From Acidobacteriaceae bacterium (GTDB lineage: Bacteria > Acidobacteriota > Terriglobia > Terriglobales > Acidobacteriaceae): a stretch of DNA of 64,000 nucleotides. The translations under genes were made by a program, and so were the position numbers. The notes under the pieces were generated by a model. The model searched no databases. It was not told the DNA's origin and was given only the letters and a program-made list of their open reading frames with translations. Of this stretch, positions 45,440 to 53,611 are shown piece after piece. The stretch spans positions 496,001-560,000 of the forward strand of contig PLCS01000008.1 of NCBI GenBank assembly GCA_003134855.1, written 5' to 3'. The first letter of the stretch is position 1. Each line of letters opens with the position of its first letter.

Positions 45440-46099
45440 GTGAAAAGAGCAGCTCTTGCAGTGTTGTTCCTTAGCCTGGTGGTCGCGATGGTCTCTCTAC
45501 CCGCCTCCGCCGACAGCCTCTTTACTACGCTGGTGCCCAGCAATTCGTTTGACGCTTACGCGGGTTGGAGTGTTTCCGGCCCCGGTGACTTCGGTGGTGT
45601 AGTGGAAGGCAATCCCTTCACCCTCACGTCTGCGGCCACCGTCTCGGATGCGGTTCTCGCGATGGCCAACTACTATGGTCCCGACACACCGGTAGATGTG
45701 TACATCGAATCCGACAACGGCGGATCGCCGGATAGTGTTCTTGCGTCGTTGACGCAGGTCGGAACGATCCCTTCGGTTTATAGTCTTGGCGGGCTGGTTA
45801 CCTTCACCTGTAGCGGAGTCGCCTGCGATTTGGCAGCGGGCAATTACTGGCTGGTTGCCGTAGAGACGGACCCTTCCACATTACAGAGCTGGGATTTCAC
45901 CTATAACCCTGCAACGGCACCTCTCGCACAAGGCAATAGCGCCATCCCCACAGGCCTGACTGTGATTCCCGACTCTGCCGAAACGGCCTTCCAGATTGAT
46001 GGCAGCCCTGTTGCGACGCCGGAGCCGTCGAGCTTTCTGCTGCTGGGTAGTGGCCTGCTGGGCCTGGCCGGACTGATCAAGCGCAGGCTGGTGGCCTGA
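45440..46099 (+). CDS. PEP-CTERM sorting-domain protein 2
   Basis: 219 residues. GTG 45440 is preferred because AAAGGA ends 6 nt upstream, and the resulting MKRAALAVLFLSLV matches the signal peptide of protein 1; ATG 45434 touches the Shine-Dalgarno sequence. The mature part is beta-rich with a possible disulphide pair in CSGVACDL. The tag is TPEPSSFLLLGSGLLGLAGL plus IKRRLVA, almost identical to protein 1, while the mature domains differ. The pair therefore looks like an old tandem duplication. A strong terminator follows. Confidence 0.92.
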   Translation: MKRAALAVLFLSLVVAMVSLPASADSLFTTLVPSNSFDAYAGWSVSGPGDFGGVVEGNPFTLTSAATVSDAVLAMANYYGPDTPVDVYIESDNGGSPDSVLASLTQVGTIPSVYSLGGLVTFTCSGVACDLAAGNYWLVAVETDPSTLQSWDFTYNPATAPLAQGNSAIPTGLTVIPDSAETAFQIDGSPVATPEPSSFLLLGSGLLGLAGLIKRRLVA

Positions 46100-46121
46100 G
46101 TTTCAACCGGATTTGAGCCAG

Positions 46122-46167
46122 AAAACGGGGCTGGTTTGGCATCAACGTGCCAAGCCGGCCCCGTTTT
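46122..46167 (+). terminator. Strong terminator after the PEP-CTERM pair
   Basis: AAAACGGGGCTGGTTTGGCA pairs with TGCCAAGCCGGCCCCGTTTT over a 6-nt loop, with only G-T pairs as deviations. With A's on one side and T's on the other it could work in both directions. Confidence 0.9.
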
Positions 46168-46236
46168 GTTTGGCGAACTCCCGCTGAAGACTTGGAGTAT
46201 CCGGCAGCCGTAGTGGGCAGGTCTTAGACTGAAAGC

Positions 46237-47742
46237 ATGGCGTCCACCTTTCATGTGGAGCATTTCGGATGCAGGGCCGCGCGCGCCGATGGCGAGGCGG
46301 TCAGCGAGCGGCTGCGCGCCGCGGGGCACTGCGTGCGGCAGCCCTCTGTGGCGGATGTGGTCATCGTCAATACGTGCAGCGTGACGGCGGAGGCTGACCG
46401 GGCGGCGCGGGCCTTCATCCGCCGGGCGCACCGGCTGAATCCGGAGGCTAGGATCGTGGTGACCGGCTGCTACGCGCAGCGCGCGCCGGAGGAGCTGGCG
46501 GGGTTGACTGGAGTGGCCGCCGTGGTGGGCAACAGCCACAAAGCCCTTGCGCCGGAGATTGTCTTTCAGTTGCTTCGGGACCGGGAAGGCGAGGCTTTGA
46601 AAGGGCATGGCTTCAGCCGTGCCGAAGAAGCGCCCACTGCGGATGCGGCTTTAGCCGCCGAGGGAATGCAACACCATCCGCAGGTGCTGGTCAGCGTGGA
46701 GTCGGTGCTGGCGGGTAAGGCGTTGTCTCCCATTTGGGCGGACGACCGGTTTGCCCACTCCTTTATCGAAGCCGCGCAGGTCATGCCCGGCGCGCAGACC
46801 CGGCCCAACCTCAAAATCCAGGAGGGCTGCGAGAACCGCTGCACATTTTGCGTCATCCCGTCCACGCGAGGTCCGTCCAAGAGTCTGCCCCACGCAGTGG
46901 TTCTACGGCAGGTGGAGGGGTTTGTGGCCGCCGGGGGAAACGAACTGGTGCTTTCAGGGATCAATCTGGGGCGCTGGGGGCGGGATTTTTCTGACTCCGA
47001 AGGCGCGCCTCCGCGGACGCTGGCCGGGCTGGCACGGAAGATATTCGAGAGAACGCCGCTTCCTCGGCTGCGGCTCAGCTCAATTGAGCCGATGGATTGG
47101 GACGCGGAGCTGATTGGGTTGATGGAGGAGTTTGGAGGAACGCGGCTGGCGCGTCATGCGCACCTGCCTTTGCAGTCAGGCTCCGACGCGGTGCTCCGCC
47201 GGATGCACCGGCGCTACCGGCCGTGGCATTACGCGAAGAAGGTCGTTGCGCTGCTGCGCGCCTGCGGACCGGAGCTGACGCTGGGCGCGGACGTGATGGT
47301 GGGCTTTCCCGGCGAGAGCGACGCCGAGTTCGAGGAGACTATGGCACTAGTCCAGGCGCTGCCCTTCGGCTACCTGCATCTGTTTCCCTTTTCGCCGCGA
47401 CCGGGAACACCGGGCTGGACGCTGCACGCCGAGCGGCCGGTTCCGGCGGAGGTGGTCGGAGAGCGGATGGCCGTCCTGCGCGCGCTTGCCGTAGAAAAGA
47501 GTCTGGCCCACCGTGCGCGCTTCATCGGCCGGGAGCTGGAGGCGATCACGCTGCACACGCCGGCGGAGATGGAGGCGCGTGGCCGGACTGCCACGCTGAC
47601 GGAAAACTTTTTACCGGTGGAGTTGCAGGGACGGCAGGAAGCCAACCGGTTGCTGTGGCTGCGGGTCAGCGGAGTGAACGCCGAGGGAACGCTTGAGGCG
47701 ACGGCAGTCGAGAATTCCTTGCAAACCCTTTGTTCCGCTTAG
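46237..47742 (+). CDS. mtaB: tRNA (t6A37) methylthiotransferase MtaB
   Basis: 501 residues. It adds a methylthio group to t6A at position 37 of tRNAs that read ANN codons. The N-terminal domain carries the three Cys of the auxiliary cluster (HFGCRA, VNTCSVTAEADR, VTGCYAQ). The radical-SAM cluster is in EGCENRCTFCVIPSTRGPS. GVGVMVGFPGES-type and C-terminal TRAM regions follow (MVGFPGESDAEFEET). Around residues 119-145 an insertion (LKGHGFSRAEEAPTAD and on) matches a palindromic repeat at the DNA level. The frame remains open through it. An unlinked factor supporting such Fe-S enzymes, YgfZ, is encoded at 17.3 kb. Confidence 0.94.
   Translation: MASTFHVEHFGCRAARADGEAVSERLRAAGHCVRQPSVADVVIVNTCSVTAEADRAARAFIRRAHRLNPEARIVVTGCYAQRAPEELAGLTGVAAVVGNSHKALAPEIVFQLLRDREGEALKGHGFSRAEEAPTADAALAAEGMQHHPQVLVSVESVLAGKALSPIWADDRFAHSFIEAAQVMPGAQTRPNLKIQEGCENRCTFCVIPSTRGPSKSLPHAVVLRQVEGFVAAGGNELVLSGINLGRWGRDFSDSEGAPPRTLAGLARKIFERTPLPRLRLSSIEPMDWDAELIGLMEEFGGTRLARHAHLPLQSGSDAVLRRMHRRYRPWHYAKKVVALLRACGPELTLGADVMVGFPGESDAEFEETMALVQALPFGYLHLFPFSPRPGTPGWTLHAERPVPAEVVGERMAVLRALAVEKSLAHRARFIGRELEAITLHTPAEMEARGRTATLTENFLPVELQGRQEANRLLWLRVSGVNAEGTLEATAVENSLQTLCSA
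46596..46668 (+). repeat. Palindromic repeat inserted in frame in mtaB
   Basis: Two small hairpins lie side by side: GGCATGGC/GCCGTGCC at 46604-46623 and GCGGC/GCCGC around TTTA at 46645-46658. It is translated as roughly KGHGFSRAEEAPTADAALA. From memory this peptide recurs in unrelated Terriglobia proteins, which would fit a mobile palindrome. Confidence 0.7.
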
Positions 47743-47835
47743 CCGGGCCAATGCTATACTCAGTTTGCGCTCTTGTGCCCGCGGCGCTTCCGGCAGCTCC
47801 GGGAGGCGGGCTACGGCGACTTTTGGAGGAGCACC

Positions 47836-48420
47836 ATCGCACTCGACAAACGTTCGGCCAAGTCCTTTATCCGCATCAACGAAAAGATTCGTGCGCGCGA
47901 AATCCGCGTCATCGACGAAAACGGCGAACAGCTCGGAATTCTTCCGCCCTTTGAGGCGCTCAGGATAGCTCGTGAGCGCGGCCTCGACCTGGTGGAGGTT
48001 TCACCCAGCGCGGTTCCCCCGGTCTGCCGCATCCAGGATTACGGCCGCTTCCTCTACGAGAAAGAGAAGAGCGACCGCGCCGCCAAGAAGAAACAGAAGG
48101 TGATCACGGTCAAGGAGTGCAAGTTCTCCGTAACCGTGGACGATCACGACTACCAGACCAAGAAGAATCAGGCGGTGCGCTTCCTCACCGAGGGCGACAA
48201 GGTGAAGGCCAGCCTGCGCTTCCGCGGCCGCCAGATGGCCCACCGCGAGCTGGGCTACGCGATCATCAACCGGCTGATTCAGGACATCGGAGATGCGGGT
48301 ATCGTCGAGTTCATGCCGCGCATGGAAGGCACGATTCTGCACGCCATAATCGCGCCCTCGAAGAAACAGGAAGCGCCCAAGGCGAAGCCAGCCGCATCGC
48401 CTGTTCCGCAGGTGCAGTAA
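47836..48420 (+). CDS. infC: Translation initiation factor IF-3, ATC start
   Basis: 194 residues. IF-3 binds the 30S subunit and checks start codon and initiator tRNA. The N-domain (SFIRINEKIRAREIRVIDENG, ALRIARERGLDLVEVSP), linker and C-domain (VTVDDHDYQTKKNQAVRFL, RMAHRELGY-like region) are all present, with a Lys/Ala/Pro tail. There is no ATG, GTG or TTG at the expected place. GGAGGA at 47825 sits 5 nt before ATC 47836, giving the normal N-terminus. Rare start codons on infC are known, for example AUU in E. coli, and allow IF-3 to repress itself. Confidence 0.93.
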   Translation: MALDKRSAKSFIRINEKIRAREIRVIDENGEQLGILPPFEALRIARERGLDLVEVSPSAVPPVCRIQDYGRFLYEKEKSDRAAKKKQKVITVKECKFSVTVDDHDYQTKKNQAVRFLTEGDKVKASLRFRGRQMAHRELGYAIINRLIQDIGDAGIVEFMPRMEGTILHAIIAPSKKQEAPKAKPAASPVPQVQ

Positions 48421-48824
48421 GCCGCTCCATCCCGCAAACAATTCAGGCCGCGCTCAGAGTCTCTCTGGACTCTGAGCGCTGCCGACGCATTTCTTGAGTG
48501 ATTTTTATTCTCAGTGCAGCCAGCGCAGGCCGAGCGTACTCTTCGGCGGCACCGGCTAGAAGATGAAGCCCTCGCGCCAGTGGCCCTCCTCGCGGCGCGG
48601 AGGAGTGCCCACGATGCGCGGGGCGCGCCCGCTCCAGCACAACGATGCCCAGATCGGATTAGCAGCGGGTTGCGAGACCGACAGAGAGAACGGCCATCGT
48701 CCTTACACTAGCCTGCGGTTTTGCGCGGGACAATGGAAGATCGCGGCAAATCAGGCGGCGCTAGACGCACTTGAAACCGTGCGCCGAAACGGGACAGGAA
48801 GCATGTGATAGACTGCCTGACGTT
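48421..48824. other. 404-bp gap between infC and the GH35 gene
   Basis: A hairpin follows infC (48450-48479). The rest is GC-rich without a convincing gene. A short minus-strand open frame ending at about 48556 reads PRIVGTPPRREEGHWREG and looks protein-like, but it is preceded by a stop 47 codons earlier; it may be a gene remnant. Confidence 0.4.
48450..48479 (+). terminator. Hairpin downstream of infC
   Basis: GCGCTCAGAGTC pairs perfectly with GACTCTGAGCGC over a 6-nt loop, 29 nt after the infC stop. T-rich sequence follows only after about 25 nt, so the termination mode is uncertain. Confidence 0.65.
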
Positions 48825-50429
48825 ATGAAAAACCGACTTCTCTTGTTGCCAATTTTTGCGCTCTTCCTCGGTTTGGGAACGGCTTCGCTCTTCTCGCAGG
48901 AAACCCCGCATCTGGAAAAACGCGGCGCGGCCACGCAGCTCATCGTGGACGGCAGTCCCTATCTGATACTGGGGGGCGAGCTGCACAACTCCTCCTCGTC
49001 GAACCTGGAGTACATGAAGCCCATCTGGCCCAGTCTGGAGGCGATGGGGTTGAACACCGTGGTGACTCCGCTGAGCTGGGAGCTGATCGAGCCCAGAGAA
49101 AGCGCCTTTGACTTTACGCTTGTCGACGGCCTGCTGGCCCAGGCGCGGGCAGCCCACGAGCGCATGGTCTTCCTCTGGCTGGCCTCGTGGAAGAACGGAA
49201 TGTCGAGCTATCCGCCGGTCTGGGTGAAGAGCGATACGCGCCGCTTTCCGCGGGTGGTCCTGAATGGCAATGAGATTGAGCTTCTAAGCCCGGCCAGCGC
49301 GGCCACTCAGGAGGCGGATGCGCGCGCCTTTGCCGCGCTGATGAAGCACATCAAGGAAGTCGACAGCCGCGACCACACCGTGCTGATGATGCAGGTGGAG
49401 AACGAGGTCGGCGTGCTGGGAGGCTCGCGCGACCACTCCGAGGCTGCGGATAAGGCCTTTGCCTCCCCGGTTCCGGCGGAACTGACCGCCTATCTGAAGG
49501 CTCATCGGGAGTCGCTCTATCCGGAGCTGAAGGCGCTGTGGGACGCAAATGGAGATAAGATGGCGGGCGCCTGGGCTGAGGTCTTTGGCGACTCGGCGCG
49601 CGCCGACGAGATCTTCATGGCCTGGAACTATGCGCGCTTTGTGCATGGCGTGACGGCGCGCGGCAAGGCCGCCTACAACATCCCCATGTATGTGAACACC
49701 TGGCTGATGGGGGACAATACCCCTCCGGGCGACTATCCCAGTGGCGGGCCGGAGCCGCGCGTGATGGATATCTGGAAGGCCGCCGGCTCGGCCCTGGACT
49801 TCTATGCGCCGGATCTCTACGCCTCGAACTTTAGCGACTGGTGCCGGCGTTACCACCGCGACGGCAATCCGCTCTTCATGCCCGAGGCCCAGGGCCGGAC
49901 CACCGGCGCGGCTAACGTCTTCTATGCGCTGGGCGAGGAGGCCGGATTCGGCTTCTCTCCCTTCGCGATTGAAGATGAGGCGGACCCCAAGGGCGACCTC
50001 GCCGCGAGCTATCGCCTGCTGGCCACTTTGGAGCCACTCATCGTGGCGCATCAGATCGATGGCACAATGCATGGCTTTGTACTGAACCAGGGAAGTCCAT
50101 CCGTCGATTTCGTGATGCAGGGCTACACGGTGCACATCACTCTGGACGAGATCTTCGGCAACCACGCGGAGAACGGCTTCGGGCTCATCATGGCCACCGG
50201 AAAAGATGAGTTTATTGGCGCAGGCAAGGGTTTCCGGGTCTTGTTCACGCCGCTCGCGGCCAGCGGCCCGAAGGTGGGCATTGCCGCGGTCGATGAGGGA
50301 GTCTTTGAGAACGGAAAATGGATTCCTGGCCGACGGCTCAACGGAGACGAGAACGATCAGGGTAAGGGCTGGCGCTTCACTCCGAGGCAGTTGACTACGG
50401 AGAAGGTGAAGCTCTACCACTTCGAGTAG
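48825..50429 (+). CDS. Secreted beta-galactosidase-like protein, glycoside hydrolase family 35 type with DUF5597
   Basis: 534 residues from ATG 48825 with a signal peptide (MKNRLLLLPIFALFLGLGTA). The TIM barrel carries LILGGELHNSSSSNLEYM, NTVVTPLSWELIEP and LMMQVENEVGVLGGSRDHS with a likely acid/base Glu in QVENE, and LFMPEAQGRT with a likely nucleophile Glu. The C-terminal part (VMQGYTVHITLDEIFGNHAE) fits the DUF5597 domain of GH35 enzymes. It probably removes terminal beta-galactose from plant or microbial glycans. The gene stands between infC and rpmI, which are normally adjacent. Confidence 0.9.
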   Translation: MKNRLLLLPIFALFLGLGTASLFSQETPHLEKRGAATQLIVDGSPYLILGGELHNSSSSNLEYMKPIWPSLEAMGLNTVVTPLSWELIEPRESAFDFTLVDGLLAQARAAHERMVFLWLASWKNGMSSYPPVWVKSDTRRFPRVVLNGNEIELLSPASAATQEADARAFAALMKHIKEVDSRDHTVLMMQVENEVGVLGGSRDHSEAADKAFASPVPAELTAYLKAHRESLYPELKALWDANGDKMAGAWAEVFGDSARADEIFMAWNYARFVHGVTARGKAAYNIPMYVNTWLMGDNTPPGDYPSGGPEPRVMDIWKAAGSALDFYAPDLYASNFSDWCRRYHRDGNPLFMPEAQGRTTGAANVFYALGEEAGFGFSPFAIEDEADPKGDLAASYRLLATLEPLIVAHQIDGTMHGFVLNQGSPSVDFVMQGYTVHITLDEIFGNHAENGFGLIMATGKDEFIGAGKGFRVLFTPLAASGPKVGIAAVDEGVFENGKWIPGRRLNGDENDQGKGWRFTPRQLTTEKVKLYHFE

Positions 50430-50549
50430 GAGCTCGGCCAGGGCCGTCGATTTGCGCTATAATGGTTGAAGCCTCAAGAGGGCAGGGAAAGTCCTGTCTC
50501 ACGGGCCATGTGGAGGGCGAGAAACTCTCCGCTCAAGACGAGAAGAAAA

Positions 50550-50747
50550 ATGCCCAAGTTGAAGACCCATACGGGCGCGGCCAAGCGCTTCAGCAAGACT
50601 GGCACCGGCAAGATCAAGCGGGGCCAGACGAAGACGCGGCACATCCTTACTTCGAAGGCGCCAAAGACGAAACGCAAGCTGGGCCGGACCCTGCTGGTTT
50701 CCGATGGCGACTACAAGAAGGTAGCGCGCATGATTCCTTACGCCTGA
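50550..50747 (+). CDS. rpmI: Ribosomal protein L35
   Basis: 65 residues from ATG 50550 (AGACGAGAAG upstream). Sequence [20 protein letters not shown] and the basic [13 protein letters not shown] segment are typical of bL35. TATAAT at 50458-50463 may be the -10 of its own promoter, leaving a leader of about 80 nt. L20 encoded downstream usually controls this cluster. Confidence 0.97.
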   Translation: MPKLKTHTGAAKRFSKTGTGKIKRGQTKTRHILTSKAPKTKRKLGRTLLVSDGDYKKVARMIPYA

Positions 50748-50776
50748 TCGTGGCGCTCTCTCCTGACGGAGAGGGT

Positions 50777-50839
50777 GCTGCCGGGCCCCGGCAAACGCGT
50801 TGCACGGGCCCCCGGGTACTGCGGACGGCAGCCTTTTTT
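50777..50839 (+). terminator. Terminator-like structure between rpmI and rplT
   Basis: GCTGCCG at 50777 pairs with CGGCAGC at 50826, and six to seven T's follow at once. GC-rich internal hairpins (CCGGGCCCCGG and GGGCCCCCGGG type) occupy the loop. This could be an attenuator that uncouples rpmI from rplT. Confidence 0.6.
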
Positions 50840-50969
50840 GGATGTCATCGCAGAGAACCGAGAGATTCAGGCTTGTAAAAGCGAGTGAAGAGGTGTACCG
50901 CCCCGCCCGGCAAGGGTTTGGGCCTCCTGCCTCCAGCCGCATCACCGAACGCAAAATGGAGAAATCGCT

Positions 50970-51344
50970 ATGCCCCGCGTAAAACGCAGCACCAAGCGGA
51001 GTGACCGCCGCAAGAAGATTCTGGAAAGAGCCAGTGGCTACTTCCTTACGAAGTCCAAGCTCTATCAGGCAGCGCAGGAGGCCGTCGAACGCGGCCTGAA
51101 GTTCGCCTACACCGGCCGCAAGCAGAAGAAGCGCCAGTTCCGCTCGCTGTGGATCGTGCGCATCTCGGCCGCCGCCAAGCTGAACAATTTCAGCTACTCG
51201 CAACTGATCAATGGCTTGAAGAAGGCCGACGTCGAGCTAGACCGCAAGATCCTGGCCGACATTGCCGTCAAGGATCCGGCCGGCTTCACCGGCTTGGTCG
51301 ATCAGGCCAAGATCGCTCTGGCCGCGGAGAAGGCTGGCAACTAA
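50970..51344 (+). CDS. rplT: Ribosomal protein L20
   Basis: 124 residues from ATG 50970, with GGAG 7 nt upstream. Typical bL20: [53 protein letters not shown]20 is needed for early 50S assembly and in many bacteria represses the infC-rpmI-rplT cluster through a leader structure. It is followed by a clear terminator. Confidence 0.98.
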   Translation: MPRVKRSTKRSDRRKKILERASGYFLTKSKLYQAAQEAVERGLKFAYTGRKQKKRQFRSLWIVRISAAAKLNNFSYSQLINGLKKADVELDRKILADIAVKDPAGFTGLVDQAKIALAAEKAGN

Positions 51345-51367
51345 GAGCGAGTCAGCAAGTCAACGAT

Positions 51368-51401
51368 ACGGCCCGGAGTCCACTGGATTCCGGGCCGTTT
51401 T
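51368..51401 (+). terminator. Rho-independent terminator after rplT
   Basis: ACGGCCCGGA pairs with TCCGGGCCGT over an 11-nt loop and is followed by TTTT. It also separates rplT from the convergent hydrolase gene. Confidence 0.9.
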
Positions 51402-51415
51402 GCGTTTGGAGTGAA

Positions 51416-52393
51416 TTACTTCTCGCTTAAGAATCCCTCTACTGCCTTCTGCCACATCTCCGGCTGGTCGACGAAGTTCATGTGGCCGCTGTTGGGCAGG
51501 ATGACGAGCTTCGAGCCGGTGATCTTCTCGTGCATCTCTTTGCTCAGGCTGGGGTCGCACTCGTCGTGGTCGCCGGCCACGATCAGCGTGGGGACGTGAA
51601 TCGTTGGCAGGCGGTCAACGTATTCGACAGATTTCAGGTTGCCGTCGATGACGAACTCGCCGTCCGAGCCCCACATGGCGCGGTAGAGCTCCCAGTTGGT
51701 GGGGGCGTTGCCGCCGGCAGGGTCGTAGTTGGAGTCGGGGCGGGCGCCGAAGAGGAAGGGAAAGTAACCGGGACCCCAGGCGAGCGTCTCGTATTCCGCC
51801 AGGTAGCGGCCGTGCTCCCAGACCTCGCCTTTGCCAAAGAGGCCGGCTGCTTCGAGTTCGTTCAGGCGGGCCAGCTTGGCGGGAGGCATGGCGGCCTTCT
51901 CGCGAGCCAGCACGGCGTTCATCTCGCGCGTGGAGGCGAAGGTCGAGTTGAGGATCAGGTGAGAGAGATTCTGCTGGTACTTGAGGGCGTAGGCCTGAGC
52001 CAGCACGCCGCCGCAACTGTGGCCGAGCAGCGAGATTTTGCCCAGGTGGAGGGCCACGCGCACGGCCTCCAAGTCCTCGACGTCCCCCTCGACGGTGTAG
52101 AGGCTGGTGTCTTGCAGGCGCTGGGAGCGCCCCGAGCCGCGCTCGTCGATGAAGATGAGCCGGTGGGTGCGGGCCAGCGGCAGCAGCCAGGGCAGGAAGT
52201 AGTCGTGGCTGGCGCCGGGACCGCCGTGCAGGACGACCAGCGGGGAGCCGTTGCCGAAGGCCACATAGTAGATGAGCACGCCGTGGGCGTCGACGAAGCC
52301 CTCTTGCTGGGGGTAAACGGCGTATTGGGCGGCGGCCGGGACCGTCACGGCTGCGGCAAGAAACAGAGCGAGAGTCAGGTGGAGAAGCTTCAT
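51416..52393 (-). CDS. Secreted alpha/beta hydrolase, prolyl-aminopeptidase-like
   Basis: 325 residues from ATG 52393. The signal peptide (MKLLHLTLALFLAAAVTVPA) implies export, while classical proline iminopeptidases are cytoplasmic. The oxyanion sequence HGGPGASHDY and the nucleophile Ser126 in GHSCGG are typical of family S33. The acid is likely Asp in VAGDHDECDPS, the base His in PNSGHMNF. It probably removes N-terminal proline from peptides, or acts as a related esterase. It is divergent from pheS, with 57 nt between the starts. Confidence 0.9.
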   Translation of the reverse strand: MKLLHLTLALFLAAAVTVPAAAQYAVYPQQEGFVDAHGVLIYYVAFGNGSPLVVLHGGPGASHDYFLPWLLPLARTHRLIFIDERGSGRSQRLQDTSLYTVEGDVEDLEAVRVALHLGKISLLGHSCGGVLAQAYALKYQQNLSHLILNSTFASTREMNAVLAREKAAMPPAKLARLNELEAAGLFGKGEVWEHGRYLAEYETLAWGPGYFPFLFGARPDSNYDPAGGNAPTNWELYRAMWGSDGEFVIDGNLKSVEYVDRLPTIHVPTLIVAGDHDECDPSLSKEMHEKITGSKLVILPNSGHMNFVDQPEMWQKAVEGFLSEK

Positions 52394-52450
52394 GCAGATG
52401 AGAATACAAGATTTCGCCCCATGCAGTGATTTATCCTTTTGTATACGCAT

Positions 52451-53554
52451 ATGAACATTGAGATTCCCAATTTGACGGCATTTGACGAGGCTGCGCTGGA
52501 CTCAGCGTTTGTCCAACTGGAGCGGCAGGCGAGGGCGGCGGCCGCGGCGCTCGACAATGAGGCGGCGGTGGACGGCTTCAAGCTGCAATGGCTGGGGCGC
52601 AAGCAGGGCCTGCTCAACGAGATCTCCGGCCGCTGGCTGAAGGCTGCGCCTGGGGAGGCAAAGAAGCTGCTGGGCGTGCGCTTCAACGCGCTGAAGGCGG
52701 TGGTGGAGACCTTGCTGGACGAGGCGCTCGGCGCGGGACCGACGGATGCGGCGCTGGCTCGCGAGGCCATCGACATTACGCTGCCCGGGACGCGACGGCT
52801 GATGGGCGCCGAGCACCCGATTACGCGCACGCTGAATGAGATTGTCAGTGTCTTCGCGGCGCTGGGCTACTCGGTGGGCGTGGGGCCGGAGGTCGAGACC
52901 GACTACTACAACTTCGAGAGCATGAACTTTCCGCCTGGGCATCCGGCGCGGGACACGCAAGACACGCTGGTGGTGGCGGGGCAGGAGCGGCGTCCGCAGC
53001 GCGACCGGCTGCTGATGCGCACCCATACTTCGCCCGTCCAGATGCGGACGATGGAGTCGCAGCCGCCGCCGGTACGGATTGTGATTCCCGGCAAGGTGCA
53101 TCGCAACGACGCCGCCGACGCGACGCACTCACCAATCTTCCACCAGGTCGAAGGCCTCTGCGTGGATACCAACATCACCTTCAGCGACCTGAAGGGAACG
53201 CTGGACCACGCGATGAAGGTCCTGTTCGGCTCGGCGGTAAAGACGCGCTTTTTTCCGTCGTTCTTTCCGTTCACGGAGCCCAGTGCGGATGTGCAGATCA
53301 GTTGCATTTTTTGTGGAGGCAAAGGCTGCCGCAAATGTAAAAACTCGGGATGGATTGAGCTGCTGGGCTGCGGCATGGTGGACCCGGCGGTCTTCGCGTT
53401 TGCCGCGGAAAAGCAGCCAGCCTACGACCCGAAGAAGATTTCCGGCTTTGCGTTTGGCATGGGCGTCGAGCGTATCGCGATGATGAAGTACGGGATTAGT
53501 GAAATTGGGTCGTTGTTTGCGGGCGATATGCGCTTCCTGGGGCAATTTGCTTGA
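52451..53554 (+). CDS. pheS: Phenylalanyl-tRNA synthetase alpha subunit
   Basis: 367 residues from ATG 52451. The N-terminal coiled coil is shortened but present. The catalytic core carries TRRLMGAEHPITRTLNEI, NFPPGHPARD, RTHTSPVQMRTM, HQVEGLCVD and the motif 3 region FGMGVERIAMMKYG. Between FTEPSADVQISC and LLGCGMVDP the sequence CIFCGGKGCRKC adds four Cys that could bind zinc; E. coli PheS lacks them. It pairs with PheT, encoded 76 nt downstream, to charge tRNA-Phe. No good Shine-Dalgarno sequence is visible. Confidence 0.97.
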   Translation: MNIEIPNLTAFDEAALDSAFVQLERQARAAAAALDNEAAVDGFKLQWLGRKQGLLNEISGRWLKAAPGEAKKLLGVRFNALKAVVETLLDEALGAGPTDAALAREAIDITLPGTRRLMGAEHPITRTLNEIVSVFAALGYSVGVGPEVETDYYNFESMNFPPGHPARDTQDTLVVAGQERRPQRDRLLMRTHTSPVQMRTMESQPPPVRIVIPGKVHRNDAADATHSPIFHQVEGLCVDTNITFSDLKGTLDHAMKVLFGSAVKTRFFPSFFPFTEPSADVQISCIFCGGKGCRKCKNSGWIELLGCGMVDPAVFAFAAEKQPAYDPKKISGFAFGMGVERIAMMKYGISEIGSLFAGDMRFLGQFA

Positions 53555-53584
53555 GGAAGCGCGGTTTTTGATTGGAAGCAGCAA

Positions 53585-53611
53585 GTTAGCGTGCGCAAAG
53601 CGCACGCTAAC
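53585..53611 (+). promoter_or_regulatory. Perfect hairpin between pheS and pheT
   Basis: GTTAGCGTGCGC pairs without mismatch with its complement over an AAA loop, 19 nt before the pheT ATG and just before its AAAAGG Shine-Dalgarno sequence. No T-run follows. It may act as an mRNA-stability or translation element; it also carries the GCTAAC motif seen at other gene ends. Confidence 0.6.

Noticed and set aside
48443..48640. Minus-strand open frame after infC as a gene.
   Set aside because: It overlaps the infC hairpin, has no ribosome-binding site and no recognisable product. A neighbouring frame with a protein-like end is too short to call.
50457..50549. The leader of rpmI contains GGGAAAGTCC, similar to the conserved start of RNase P RNA.
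   Set aside because: Only about 90 nt are available before rpmI and none of the other conserved RNase P helices is present.
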